64,000 nucleotides of DNA from contig NZ_DATIND010000037.1 of NCBI RefSeq assembly GCF_035474595.1, forward strand, positions 1 to 64,000. Direction: 5' to 3'. Positions 26,003-36,555 of the stretch are shown piece after piece. This stretch comes from Longimicrobium sp. (GTDB taxonomy: Bacteria; Gemmatimonadota; Gemmatimonadetes; Longimicrobiales; Longimicrobiaceae). Made by a program: the position numbers and the translations under genes. The notes under the pieces are model-generated. The model saw only the letters and a list, made by a program, of their open reading frames with translations. It was not told the origin of the DNA and searched no databases. Numbering within the stretch: the first letter of the stretch is position 1; every line of letters begins with the position of its first letter.

Positions 26003-26027
26003 CCGCGGAGGCATATCCTCCGCGGCT
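26003..26027 (+). terminator. Hairpin after the aldo/keto reductase gene
   Basis: The stem GCCGCGGAGG / CCTCCGCGGC with loop CATAT lies 18 bases past the stop codon. It probably ends this transcript before the eCIS control region. Confidence 0.65.
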
Positions 26028-26049
26028 CGCGCCGCTTCATCCGATCGCA

Positions 26050-26390
26050 AGAATGCCGTCGTCACGATCTCACAGATGTTCGGAAAAGATCACGATCGTA
26101 GAAAGAGCAATTTTTCAGATTTGGAAAGGCGAATCACTCCATTACGCGTAGAAAGAGCATATTCATCTACCATCGAAGCACCGCCTCTCCAGCGACGGAC
26201 CACGCCCGGTGCGGCATGAATGCCTCAGTTTATTCAGGTGTTTCTATATCTGGTCCCGTTCTTAGTAGCAGGCTGGCGACTTCTTCCCGTCCTCGGGAGC
26301 GCCATATTTTTCCCGCGAAAGCGACAAGTACTATTCTGAATTCCAGATAGCCACATCCGGCCGATAAGCGAAAAAGTTTTGCTTGCCATC
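26050..26390. promoter_or_regulatory. AT-rich control region at the head of the eCIS locus
   Basis: Roughly 340 bases have G+C near one half, against about 70% on both sides. The 13-base sequence CGTAGAAAGAGCA occurs twice, at 26097-26109 and 26147-26159, exactly 50 bases apart, as expected for binding sites on the same face of DNA about five turns apart. No reading frame of gene-like composition is present. The position immediately before the glycosyltransferase and eCIS genes makes it the likely promoter region; the core promoter could not be pinned down. Confidence 0.55.
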
Positions 26391-26551
26391 GTCCCCGCGG
26401 TGGCTGAACTTACGCGTCCCGGTGCGGGGTGCCCGCCGCATGCCGCCCGCGCCGATCGCGCCCCATCCGCCTTCGCGCGAAGGCTCCGTGCGCGGCAGGT
26501 CCGCTCCCGCCGTTCCGGAGCCGCGATCCCACCCTCCATCGCGACCCCCGC

Positions 26552-28084
26552 TTGGCCGACACCGTGCTTCCGCTCGTCAGCTGCATCATGCCCACGCGCA
26601 ACCGCCGGCGCCTTGCCGCGCAGGCGGTGCAGTGGTTCCTGCGCCAGGACTACGAGCGGCGCGAGCTGGTGGTGCTGGACGACGGCGGCGACGGGCTGGA
26701 GGCGCTGATCCCCGCCGACCCGCGGGTGCGCTACCACCGCCTGGACGCGCGCCTCCCGCTGGGCGCCAAGCGCAACCGCGCCGTGGAGCTCGCGCGCGGC
26801 GAGGTGATCGTGCACTGGGACGACGACGACTGGATGGCGCCGGACCGGTTGTCGCGGCAGGTGGCGGCGCTCCGGGCCTCGGGCGCGGACGCGTGCGGCG
26901 CGCAAACGCTGCTGCACTACCATCTTCCGGCGGGGCAGGCGTGGCTCTACCGCTACTCCGGCGCGCGCCCCTGGCTGGCCGGCTGCACCCTGGCCTACCG
27001 CCGTGCGGCGTGGGAGGCGGCGCCCTTCCCGGAGCGGACGACGATCGGCGAGGACACGGCGTTCGTCTGGCAGCTGGACCCGGAGCGGCTGCACGCGATG
27101 GACGACGCGTCGTTCCTGGTGGCCCTGATCCACGGCGCCAACGCCAGCCCGAAGAACCTGCGCGGCCGCCAGTGGGAGCCGCGCCCGCTCTCCGACGTCG
27201 CCGCGCTGATGGGCGCGGACCAGCGCTTCTACGCCTCGCTGCGCGGCCGGTCCGCCGCCCGCGGCCGCCCCGCCGCGATGGAGCCGGCGCCGCGCCGGAT
27301 CCGCATCTCCCCCCGCGCGGTGGAGACGCCCGTCCCCGCGGCCGAGCCCGAGCCGCCGCTGGTGTCGTGCATCATGCCCACGGCCGACCGGCGCCGGTTC
27401 GCGGAGCGCGCGGTCGAGTACTTCCTGCGGCAGGACCATCCCCGCCGCGAGCTGGTGATCGTGGACGACGGCCGCGAGCCCGTTGCCGACCTGGCCGAGC
27501 GCGATCCCCGCATCGTGTACCTGCGCGCGCCGCGGCGGATGAGCATCGGCGCCAAGCGCAACCTGGCGTGCGAGGCCGCCGAGGGCGAGGTGATCGCCTG
27601 CTGGGACGACGACGACTGGTACGGCTGCGATCGGCTGAGCGTGCAGGTGGCGCCCATCGCCGCGGGCCGGGCGGCGGCCACGGCGCTGGACCGCGCGGTC
27701 CTGCTGCAGCTGCCCGGGTGCCGCTTCTGGCAATGCACCCCGCGCCGGCGCGACGCGATGTTCTTCCACGGGGTGGTGGGCGGCACCGTCACCTTCCTCC
27801 GGCAGGTGTGGCGGCGCGGCGCGGCCTTCCCCGACACCTCGCTGGCCGAGGACGCGGGGTTCCTGCGCGCGCTGCTGGCCCACAAGGCCCGCGTGGAGCG
27901 GCTCCCCGGCGAGGGGCGCTTCCTGTACGTGCGCCACGGTGCCAACTCCTGGCGCTTCGGCGAGCCGGGGAGCGGCGCGGAGGACTGGACGGAGATGGCG
28001 ACGCCGCCCTTCCTCCCCGCCGAGGACCTGGCCTTCTACGCCTCGTTCTCCAGCGCCGGCGTGGCGACGAGGGTGGCCGCGTGA
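26552..28084 (+). CDS. Glycosyltransferase with two tandem GT2 (GT-A) domains
   Basis: This protein of about 510 residues has two copies of a family-2 glycosyltransferase domain. Copy 1 starts LVSCIMPTRNRRR and has WDDDDW at 89-94; copy 2 starts LVSCIMPTADRRR and has WDDDDW at 351-356. Each also contains an AKRN motif (LGAKRNRAVELARGEV, IGAKRNLACEAAEGEV), so the second arose by duplication. The DD motif binds nucleotide sugar and metal. No signal peptide or membrane segment is seen. The start is uncertain: TTG at 26552 or GTG at 26564 precede the first strand, while ATG at 26429 adds an arginine/proline-rich stretch. It is followed by a third related gene overlapping its stop, then the sheath. 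Confidence 0.82.
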   Translation: MADTVLPLVSCIMPTRNRRRLAAQAVQWFLRQDYERRELVVLDDGGDGLEALIPADPRVRYHRLDARLPLGAKRNRAVELARGEVIVHWDDDDWMAPDRLSRQVAALRASGADACGAQTLLHYHLPAGQAWLYRYSGARPWLAGCTLAYRRAAWEAAPFPERTTIGEDTAFVWQLDPERLHAMDDASFLVALIHGANASPKNLRGRQWEPRPLSDVAALMGADQRFYASLRGRSAARGRPAAMEPAPRRIRISPRAVETPVPAAEPEPPLVSCIMPTADRRRFAERAVEYFLRQDHPRRELVIVDDGREPVADLAERDPRIVYLRAPRRMSIGAKRNLACEAAEGEVIACWDDDDWYGCDRLSVQVAPIAAGRAAATALDRAVLLQLPGCRFWQCTPRRRDAMFFHGVVGGTVTFLRQVWRRGAAFPDTSLAEDAGFLRALLAHKARVERLPGEGRFLYVRHGANSWRFGEPGSGAEDWTEMATPPFLPAEDLAFYASFSSAGVATRVAA

Positions 28085-28815
28085 GGCCCGAGGTGAGCGG
28101 CGTGGTGTGCACCGGCGGGCGGCCGCGCTTCCTGCGCCAGCTGCTGCGCTGCTGGCAGCGCCAGACCTTCGCCGGCCGCGAGCTGGTGATCGTGGACGAC
28201 GACCCCGAGCCGGTGCGCGGCGGCTTTCCGCGCGACCCGCGCATCCGCTACCTGCGCGTGCCGCCGGGCACCTCGCAGGGGATGAAGCTGAACCGGGGGA
28301 TGGAGGCCGCGCGCGGCGCCATCATCCAGAAGCTGGACGACGACGACTGGTACCACCCGCGCTTCGTCGAGTCCACGGTGGCCGCGCTGCGCCGGGCCGC
28401 GGAGCCCGCGCTGGTGGGGATGGGGCGCTTCCTGGTGCTGATCGCCGGCGCCGGCGCGCTGAAGGACCCGGGGGGCGGATGGTTCGCCGGGGGCACGCTC
28501 TGCTTCCGCCGCGAACTGTGGGAGCGCTGCCCCTTCCGCGACGTGCGGGTGAAGGCCGACCTCGCGTTCCAGGAGGAGTGCGGCGCGGCCAGGACCTCGA
28601 TCGACCACGCCCCCGAGCTGTACATCCTGGTGCGCCACGGCCACGGCCACGCGTGGAACCGGATGCGAGAGACCGACGTGACCGGCTGGTTCGCCCGGCG
28701 GCCGGATTACGCGCGGACGCTGGCGGAGGTGGTGCCGGCGCCCGAGGACCGGGCCTTCTACGCAAGCCTTCGCGCGGACCGCGCCACCGCCGGCGCCGCC
28801 GCGCTCCACCGCTGA
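28081..28815 (+). CDS. GT2 family glycosyltransferase
   Basis: This 244-residue single-domain relative of the preceding protein begins VSGVVCTGGRPRFLRQLL and has LDDDDW at 85-90, within GMKLNRGMEAARGAIIQK followed by the acidic motif. The GTG start at 28081 overlaps the TGA of the preceding gene, so the two are translated together. It ends 34 bases before the sheath gene. The sugar and acceptor are unknown. The position suggests a role with the contractile particle (surface glycosylation or cargo), which is inference. Confidence 0.82.
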   Translation: MRPEVSGVVCTGGRPRFLRQLLRCWQRQTFAGRELVIVDDDPEPVRGGFPRDPRIRYLRVPPGTSQGMKLNRGMEAARGAIIQKLDDDDWYHPRFVESTVAALRRAAEPALVGMGRFLVLIAGAGALKDPGGGWFAGGTLCFRRELWERCPFRDVRVKADLAFQEECGAARTSIDHAPELYILVRHGHGHAWNRMRETDVTGWFARRPDYARTLAEVVPAPEDRAFYASLRADRATAGAAALHR

Positions 28816-28849
28816 CCGGGCCGCAGACCCCAAAACCGGAGGAGGTTCC

Positions 28850-30451
28850 ATGCCCAGCACCTACAGCTACCCGGGCGTGTACGTGGAGGAGGTCCCGAGC
28901 GGGGTGCACACCATCGCCGGCGTCAGCACCAGCGACACGGCGTTCGTGGACTTCTTCGCCCGGGGGCCGGTGAACGACCCGCAGCGGATCACCAGCTTCG
29001 GCGACTTCGAGCGCGTGTTCGGCGGGCTGGACGAGCGCAGCGAGGCGTCGTTCGCGCTGCAGCAGTACTACCGCAACGGCGGCTCGGTCGCCTGGGTGGT
29101 GCGGGTGGACACCGGCGGCACCCCCGCGGGGCTGATGCTGCAGGGCGCCTCGCCGCTGGAAGACTCGCTGCTGCTGGCCGCGGCCAACCCGGGGCTGTGG
29201 GGGATGAACCTGCAGGCCGGGGTCGACCACAAGACCTCGGACCCCGCCACGCTGTTCAACCTGGTGATCCGCGAAGTGCGCGTGGTGAACGGGCGCAACA
29301 CCGTGGTGGACAGCGAGGTGCACCGCAACCTGAGCATGGACGAGACGCATCCCCGCTACGCCGTGACCACGGTGAACGAGGCGTCGCGGATGGTGACGCT
29401 GGCCGACGCCGGCCTGGGCGAGCGCCCGGTGCCCACGGGAACCGACGTGACCGCGCCGGGGGTGCTGGGCGACGCGGCGAACGCGGCGTTCACCCCCTTC
29501 GAAGACCTTCCCGACATCGACGGTGGGAGCGCGGTGGCGGCGGGCGACGGCGCGGCGCCGGACAGCAACGCGCTGATCGCCGGGATGCACACGCTCGACA
29601 CCATCGCCCCGTTCGTCTTCAACCTCCTGGTCATTCCCGCCGCGGCCAACCTGGAGCAGGACAGCCACTTCGCGGTGCTGGCCGACGCCGAGGCGTACTG
29701 CCTGGAGAAGCGCGCCTTCCTGATCGCCGACATCCCCGAGGAGGTGGCCACGCCGGGCGACATGGCGGACTTCCTCACCGCCCTGGAGGGCGACGGGCTG
29801 CGCAGCCGCAACGCCGCCGTGTACTTCCCCCGCCTCACCATCGCCGACCGGCTGAAGGAGGACCGGCCGCGCAACGTGGGCGCCAGCGGCACCATGGCCG
29901 GCATCTACGCCAGGACGGATGCGACCCGCGGCGTGTGGAAGGCGCCCGCGGGAACCGAGGCCACGCTGAACGGCGCCAGCCTGGTCACGCGCATCACCGA
30001 CGGCGACAACGGCGGGCTGAACCCCCTGGGGGTGAACGCGCTGCGCTCGTTCCCCATCTACGGCGGCGTGGCGTGGGGCGCGCGCACGCTGGACGGCGCC
30101 GACCAGCAGGCCAGCGAGTGGAAGTACATCCCCGTCCGCCGGCTGGCGCTGTACCTGGAGGAGAGCCTGTTCCAGGGCCTGAAGTGGGTGGTGTTCGAGC
30201 CCAACGACGAGCCGCTGTGGGGGCAGATCCGGCTGAACGCAGGCGCCTTCATGCAGAACCTCTTCCGCCAGGGCGCCTTCCAGGGGAAGACGCCGCGCGA
30301 GGCGTACCTGGTGAAGTGCGACTCCGAGACCACCACGCAGAACGACATCGACCGCGGCATCGTGAACATCGTGGTGGGCTTCGCGCCGCTGAAGCCCGCG
30401 GAGTTCGTGGTCATCCGGATCCAGCAGCTCGCCGGGCAGACGCAGGCGTAG
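28850..30451 (+). CDS. eCIS contractile sheath protein
   Basis: This 533-residue phage tail sheath family protein (Afp2-4/Pvc2-4 equivalent) forms the contractile outer tube. The N-terminus YSYPGVYVEEVPSGVHTIAGV and AFVDFFARGPVNDPQRITSF is diagnostic, and the C-terminal domain YLEESLFQGLKWVVFEPNDE, then AYLVKCDSETTTQNDIDRG and VNIVVGFAPLKPAEFVVIRI matches the conserved interlocking region. Only one sheath gene is present, whereas Afp and PVC loci have three. The start follows a strong GGAGGAGG site. Confidence 0.95.
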   Translation: MPSTYSYPGVYVEEVPSGVHTIAGVSTSDTAFVDFFARGPVNDPQRITSFGDFERVFGGLDERSEASFALQQYYRNGGSVAWVVRVDTGGTPAGLMLQGASPLEDSLLLAAANPGLWGMNLQAGVDHKTSDPATLFNLVIREVRVVNGRNTVVDSEVHRNLSMDETHPRYAVTTVNEASRMVTLADAGLGERPVPTGTDVTAPGVLGDAANAAFTPFEDLPDIDGGSAVAAGDGAAPDSNALIAGMHTLDTIAPFVFNLLVIPAAANLEQDSHFAVLADAEAYCLEKRAFLIADIPEEVATPGDMADFLTALEGDGLRSRNAAVYFPRLTIADRLKEDRPRNVGASGTMAGIYARTDATRGVWKAPAGTEATLNGASLVTRITDGDNGGLNPLGVNALRSFPIYGGVAWGARTLDGADQQASEWKYIPVRRLALYLEESLFQGLKWVVFEPNDEPLWGQIRLNAGAFMQNLFRQGAFQGKTPREAYLVKCDSETTTQNDIDRGIVNIVVGFAPLKPAEFVVIRIQQLAGQTQA

Positions 30452-30462
30452 GGGAGGAAAAG

Positions 30463-30582
30463 AAGTCCTAAGTCCTGAGTCCCAAGTCCCAAGTGGAACA
30501 GCAGAGACTCAGCACTCAGCACTCAGCACTCAGCACTTAGGACTTAGGACTCAGGACTCAGGACTCAGGACTCAGGACTTTC
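30463..30582. repeat. Inverted heptamer arrays between sheath and tube genes
   Basis: Two facing arrays of 7-base units fill the gap. Bases 30463-30494 are units AGTCCTA, AGTCCTG, AGTCCCA, AGTCCCA. Bases about 30508-30582 run through four CTCAGCA, two CTTAGGA and four CTCAGGA units. The second array is the complement of the first, so they can form a long hairpin with slippable register. There is no spacer-repeat structure. Confidence 0.85.
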
Positions 30583-30619
30583 CTGTCGACCATCCGAGCT
30601 TCCTTCGGGGAGGAGACCC

Positions 30620-31147
30620 ATGGCCCAGTTCAGCGTGAACGCGCAGCGCTTCGATCCCTACAAGAACTTCAAGTTCCGGGTGAAGTGGGACGGGCGGTAC
30701 GTGGCGGGGGTGAGCAAGGTGAGCTCGCTGAAGCGGACGACCGAGGTGGTGGAGCACCGCGAGGGCGGCGACCCCAGCAGCTCGCGCAAGTCGCCCGGGC
30801 GCACCAAGTACGACGCGGTCACGCTGGAGCGCGGCGTGACGCACGACACCGAGTTCGAGAAGTGGGCGAACAAGGTGTGGAACTACGGCTCCGGCCTGGG
30901 CGCCGAGACCAGCCTGAAGGACTTCCGCAAGGACCTGGTCATCGAGTTCTACAACGAGGCCGGGCAGCTGGCCATCGCCTACAAGCTGTACCGCTGCTGG
31001 CCCAGCGAGTACCAGGCGCTCCCCGACCTCGACGCGAACGCCAACGCCGTCGCCATCCAGCACCTGAAGCTCGAGAACGAGGGATGGGAGCGCGACTACG
31101 AGGTGCAGGAGCCCACGGAGCCGTCGTTCACCGAGCCGGCGACGTGA
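30620..31147 (+). CDS. eCIS inner tube protein
   Basis: This 175-residue gp19-type tail tube protein (Afp1/Pvc1 equivalent) stacks as hexamer rings to form the rigid inner tube driven out on contraction. Signature segments are DPYKNFKFRVKWDGRYVAGV, KRTTEVVEHREGGDPSSSRK, ERGVTHDTEFEKWANKVWNY and AYKLYRCWPSEYQALPDLDA. It has GGGGAGGAG as ribosome-binding site. Only one tube gene of this type is present. Short repeat arrays flank it on both sides. Confidence 0.94.
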   Translation: MAQFSVNAQRFDPYKNFKFRVKWDGRYVAGVSKVSSLKRTTEVVEHREGGDPSSSRKSPGRTKYDAVTLERGVTHDTEFEKWANKVWNYGSGLGAETSLKDFRKDLVIEFYNEAGQLAIAYKLYRCWPSEYQALPDLDANANAVAIQHLKLENEGWERDYEVQEPTEPSFTEPAT

Positions 31148-31150
31148 TCT

Positions 31151-31222
31151 AGTGCGGAAGTGCGGAAGTGCGGAAGTGCGGAAGTGCGGAAGTGCGGAAG
31201 TGCGGAAGTGCGTGAGTGCGTC
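31151..31222. repeat. Octamer array AGTGCGGA after the tube gene
   Basis: Seven perfect AGTGCGGA units (31151-31206) are followed by AGTGCGTG and AGTGCGTC. The array starts 3 bases past the stop codon and is the most regular copy of the octamer family in the window. Confidence 0.9.
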
Positions 31223-31274
31223 GGGCCGTCCGCGCACCCGCACCGCCACTTCGCGTCGACGTCATCCGGAGGAA

Positions 31275-31344
31275 GCACTCAGCACTCAGCACTCAGCACT
31301 TGGGACTTAGGACTCAGGACTCAGGACTTGGGACCCAGGACTCC
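31275..31344. repeat. Heptamer array before the gp26/gp51-like gene
   Basis: Units of the form CACTCAG (three), CACTTGG, GACTTAG, GACTCAG (two), GACTTGG and GACCCAG follow each other with 7-base period. It is the same family as the array at 30463-30582, in one orientation only, so the tube gene is bracketed by heptamer arrays. Confidence 0.85.
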
Positions 31345-31369
31345 ACCGGCTCCTACCCGAACCCGACCG

Positions 31370-32110
31370 ATGCCCGAAACCACCCTCCGCACACCTGCCG
31401 CCGACGAGCTGCTCGCGCTCTGGGAGCGCTGGGACGGGGAGCCCCCGGCTTGGCGAGGGCTGGCGCTGGCCGCGGCGGCGTCCGCGCGGCCGGAGGCGGC
31501 GGGCGGGCTGACGGTGGGGCAGCGCGACGCGGTGCTGCTGTCGCTGCGCGAGCGGCTGTTCGGGCCGCGCGTGGTGAGCACCGCCGCCTGCCCCGCGTGC
31601 GGCGAGCGGCTGGAGCTGGACTTCGAGGTGGACGACGTGCGGATGGATGCGTCGCCCTCCGCGGGGCCGATCGCGCTGGCGGTGGACGGATTCGAGCTGG
31701 CGGTGCGGCTGCCGACCTCGGCCGACGCGGCGGATGCGGCGCGGGCGCGCGGGGTGGACGGCGCCCGGCGGCTGCTGCTGGAGCGCTGCGTGGTGGACGC
31801 CCGCGAGGGCGGGGAGGCGCGCGCGCCCGGCGACCTGCCCGACCCCGTGGTCCGCGCGGTGGCGGCGGAGATGGTGGAGGCGGACCCGCAGGCCGAGGTG
31901 CGGCTCTCCCTCACCTGTCCCGCCTGCGGCCACGGCTGGGAGGCGCTGTTCGACATCGTCTCGTTCCTGTGGAGCGAGATCGAGGCGTGGGGCGAGCGCA
32001 CGCTGCGCGAGGTGCACTCTCTCGCCCGCGCGTACGGCTGGCGCGAGGGCGACGTCCTGGCGCTGACCCCCGCGCGGCGGCGGCGATACCTGGAGATGGT
32101 GGGCGAATGA
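31370..32110 (+). CDS. eCIS baseplate-assembly-like protein with two zinc knuckles
   Basis: This 246-residue protein resembles the T4 gp26/gp51-like baseplate proteins found after the tube gene in many contractile injection loci. It carries two CPxCG zinc knuckles: CPACGERLEL from Cys74 and CPACGHGWEA from Cys183, about 110 residues apart. The N- and C-termini are helical (ELLALWERWDGEPPAWRGLA; EVHSLARAYGWREGDVLALT). It is expected to help assemble the hub but may not be in the final particle. ATG at 31370 follows the heptamer array. Its stop overlaps the next start. Confidence 0.72.
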   Translation: MPETTLRTPAADELLALWERWDGEPPAWRGLALAAAASARPEAAGGLTVGQRDAVLLSLRERLFGPRVVSTAACPACGERLELDFEVDDVRMDASPSAGPIALAVDGFELAVRLPTSADAADAARARGVDGARRLLLERCVVDAREGGEARAPGDLPDPVVRAVAAEMVEADPQAEVRLSLTCPACGHGWEALFDIVSFLWSEIEAWGERTLREVHSLARAYGWREGDVLALTPARRRRYLEMVGE

Positions 32111-32997
32111 GCGACTTCCTGACCTCGCTGGCGGCCCGCAGCCTGGGCGCCGCCCCCGCGCTGGCGCCCCGCCGCGCCTCGCGCTTCGAGGGCGCGCCCG
32201 CGGCGGCGGCGGACGCGGGCGCGGCGGCGTGGGGCGAGGGCCCGGCGGCGGAGGTCGCATCGCCGCGCATCGCCGCGTCTCCCGCATCGCCGTCCTCCCC
32301 ATCCCCTGCGGCGTCGATTCCGGCGTCCGCGGGGGCGGGGGATGCCGCACCCTCCACGTCTCCATCTCCCGCGCGGCCGACCGAGCCGGTGCGGGGGGAG
32401 ATGGGCGGGCCGCGCGAGGAGATGCGGAGCGCGGCGGCGATCCCGTCTCCCGAGCCCACGCCCATCGCCGAGCCGCGGCCCGTCCCCCGCCGCGCGCGGA
32501 CGATCCCCGCGCCGGTGATGGGGATCGAGCCGGTGGGCGAGGACGCGCCGCGCTTCGCATCTCCGCCGCCCTCCTCATCTCCCTCTCCATCCCCCGAAGT
32601 CCGTCCCGCCCCGGCCCCGGCGGACGTGGTGACGCGGGCCGACGCCGTTCCCGCATCTCCCGCGCGTGAGACGCTGCTGGTCGAGCGCCGGGAGACGGTG
32701 CGCGAGGTGAGGGAGGTGCGCGCGGCGGACGAATCTCCCCGCCGGATCCCGGTCATTGTCCCGCGCATCGAGCGGATCGCGGTGCCCGCGGCGGCGGTCC
32801 GCCCCGCTCCGCAGGCCCCATCGCCCGCGGCGGCGCAGGAGGAGGCGGCGCCGGTGATCCACGTGAGCATCGGGCGGATCGAGGTGCGGGCCTCGGCGCA
32901 GCCGGCGCCGCAGCCGCGCCCGGCGCCCGCGCCCGCCGGCCCGCCGCGCGCCTCGCTGGGCGACTACCTGCGCAACTCCTCGCGGAGGCGGCCATGA
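32107..32997 (+). CDS. Low-complexity eCIS-associated protein
   Basis: This 296-residue protein is mostly alanine/proline/serine with no fold visible, apart from a short basic N-terminus (MSDFLTSLAARSLG) and a conserved-looking C-terminal motif VIHVSIGRIEVRA followed by ASLGDYLRNSSRR. A similar HVxIGRIEVRA tail is common in small proteins at this place in other eCIS loci. It overlaps both neighbours by ATGA. The disordered centre suggests a flexible linker or scaffold. The function is unknown. Confidence 0.7.
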   Translation: MSDFLTSLAARSLGAAPALAPRRASRFEGAPAAAADAGAAAWGEGPAAEVASPRIAASPASPSSPSPAASIPASAGAGDAAPSTSPSPARPTEPVRGEMGGPREEMRSAAAIPSPEPTPIAEPRPVPRRARTIPAPVMGIEPVGEDAPRFASPPPSSSPSPSPEVRPAPAPADVVTRADAVPASPARETLLVERRETVREVREVRAADESPRRIPVIVPRIERIAVPAAAVRPAPQAPSPAAAQEEAAPVIHVSIGRIEVRASAQPAPQPRPAPAPAGPPRASLGDYLRNSSRRRP

Positions 32998-34315
32998 GCA
33001 ACGCGCTCGCCATCGCCGCGGTCACGGCCGTGCTGCGCGACCTGCTGAACAACGGGATGGTGGACCACGACCTCTCGTCGGCCGTGGGCAACGTGGCGGT
33101 CACCTCGCTCCCGCCGGACCGCATCACCACGGGCACGCAGGAAGACGCGCGGCTGAACCTGTTCCTGTACCACGTGGCGCCGAACCCCGCGTTCGCCGCG
33201 CACGCGCTGCCGGCGTACGACTCGCGCGGGAGCCGGGTGAGCAACCCGCCGCTCGCGCTGAACCTGCACTACCTGCTGACGGCGTACGGCGCGCCGGAGT
33301 ACGTGCAGGAGATCCTGCTGGGGTACGGGATGCAGCTGCTGCACGAGAACCCCATCCTGACCCGCGACGCCATTCGCCGCGCGCTGGGGCCGCAGAGCCC
33401 GGTGGACGCCAGCTCGCTTCCCGCCGCCTTCCAGGCGCTCTCCGCGGCCGACCTGGCCGACCAGGTGGAGCTGGTGAAGCTCTCGCCCGAGTCGCTGAAC
33501 ACCGAGGAGATCTCGCGGCTGTGGACGGCGTTCCAGTCGCGCTACCGGCCCACGGCGGCGTACCAGGCGTCGGTGGTGCTGATCGAGGCGCGCAAGTCCA
33601 CGCGCGCCAGCCTGCCCGTGCGCGAGCGCCGCCTGTACGTGGGCGCGCTGCAGCAGCCCGTGGTCGAGCGCGTGACCGCTGAGGCCGGCGAGCGCGAGCC
33701 GATCGTGGCCGGCGGCCGCATCACCCTGGCCGGGAGCCGGCTGCGCGGCACGGACACGCTGGTGCGCCTGGGCGGCGCCGACGTGACCCCCGCGCCCGCG
33801 GACCTGGCGCCGGACCGCATCACCATCACCCTTCCCGCGGGTCTGCGCGCCGGGGTGCAGGGCGCGCAGGTGGTGCACCAGCTGCAGCTGGGCGATCCGC
33901 CGGTGCCGCACGGGGGAACGGCCTCGAACGTGGCGGCCTTCGTCCTCCGCCCCACGCTCGTCTCGATCGAGACGGCGGACGAGGAGGCGGATGGAGACGG
34001 GCTGGTGTCCGCCGAGGTGACGGTGGAGATCGACCCCGAGGTGGGGCGCGGGCAGAAGGTGGTGCTGCTGCTGAACGAGATCGGCGCGCCGCAAGATCGG
34101 CAGGCGTTCGCCTACGCCTTCACCGCGCCCGGGCGGACCGACCCCGACGCGCCCGAGACGGCGGCGGAGCTCACCCTCCCCATCGCGCGCGTGGAGCCGG
34201 GGCGCTACCTGGCGCGGGTGCAGGTGGACGGCGCCGAGAGCCCCATCGAGCTGGACGACGACGCGCAGAGCCCCACCTTCGGCGCGTACGTGACGCCCGA
34301 CGTGGAGATCTCCGC

Positions 34316-34319
<4 letters not shown>
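32994..34319 (+). CDS. DUF4255 protein, sheath/tube terminator (Pvc16-like)
   Basis: This 441-residue protein has a DUF4255 domain at residues 1-190 (MSNALAIAAVTAVLRDLLNN, DRITTGTQEDARLNLFLYHV, LALNLHYLLTAYGAPEYVQE), the hallmark of Afp16/Pvc16 proteins that cap the tail end of the particle. The C-terminal 230 residues form two Ig-like beta domains (ITLAGSRLRGTDTLVRLGGA, an IPT/TIG-type repeat), which is an extension relative to the shortest family members. It overlaps the preceding and following genes by ATGA. Confidence 0.9.
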
Positions 34320-36276
<1,957 letters not shown>

Positions 36277-36286
<10 letters not shown>

Positions 36287-36555
36287 AGCCGCGCGCCGTG
36301 GAGCTGCACGTGGGCTCGCTGGTGCTCGAGGGCTTCCGCCCCGGCGACCGGCACCGCATCGGCGCGGCGCTGGAGCGCGAGCTGGGGCGGCTGATGGCGG
36401 AGCACGGCGTTCCCGCGGGCCTCGCTGCCGGCGGCGACGTCCCCGCGCTGCGCGCTCCCGCGGCGGCGCTCCCGGCGGACGCCTCCCCGTCCGTCCTCGG
36501 TGCCCGCCTCGCCCGCTCGGTGTACGGCGCGCTGGGGGGAGGGGAGGGGCGATGA
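36277..36555 (+). CDS. Small conserved eCIS-locus protein
   Basis: This 92-residue protein (MGVKPRAVELHVGSLVLEGF onward) has a compact helical motif GDRHRIGAALERELGRLM. Short proteins with this LVLEGF...LERELGRL layout lie directly before DUF4157 genes in many eCIS loci, so a chaperone or adaptor role for the cargo is possible, but no function is known. Its start lies inside the ATPase gene and its stop overlaps the ATG of the giant protein, so it is translated in a tight cluster. Confidence 0.68.

Noticed and set aside
26429..26551. N-terminal part of the first glycosyltransferase from ATG at 26429
   Set aside because: It adds arginine/proline-rich residues with no family support; TTG or GTG near 26552 fits the domain start better, but this cannot be settled from sequence alone.
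30463..31344. CRISPR array
   Set aside because: The units are 7 and 8 bases with no spacers, and no cas gene is nearby.
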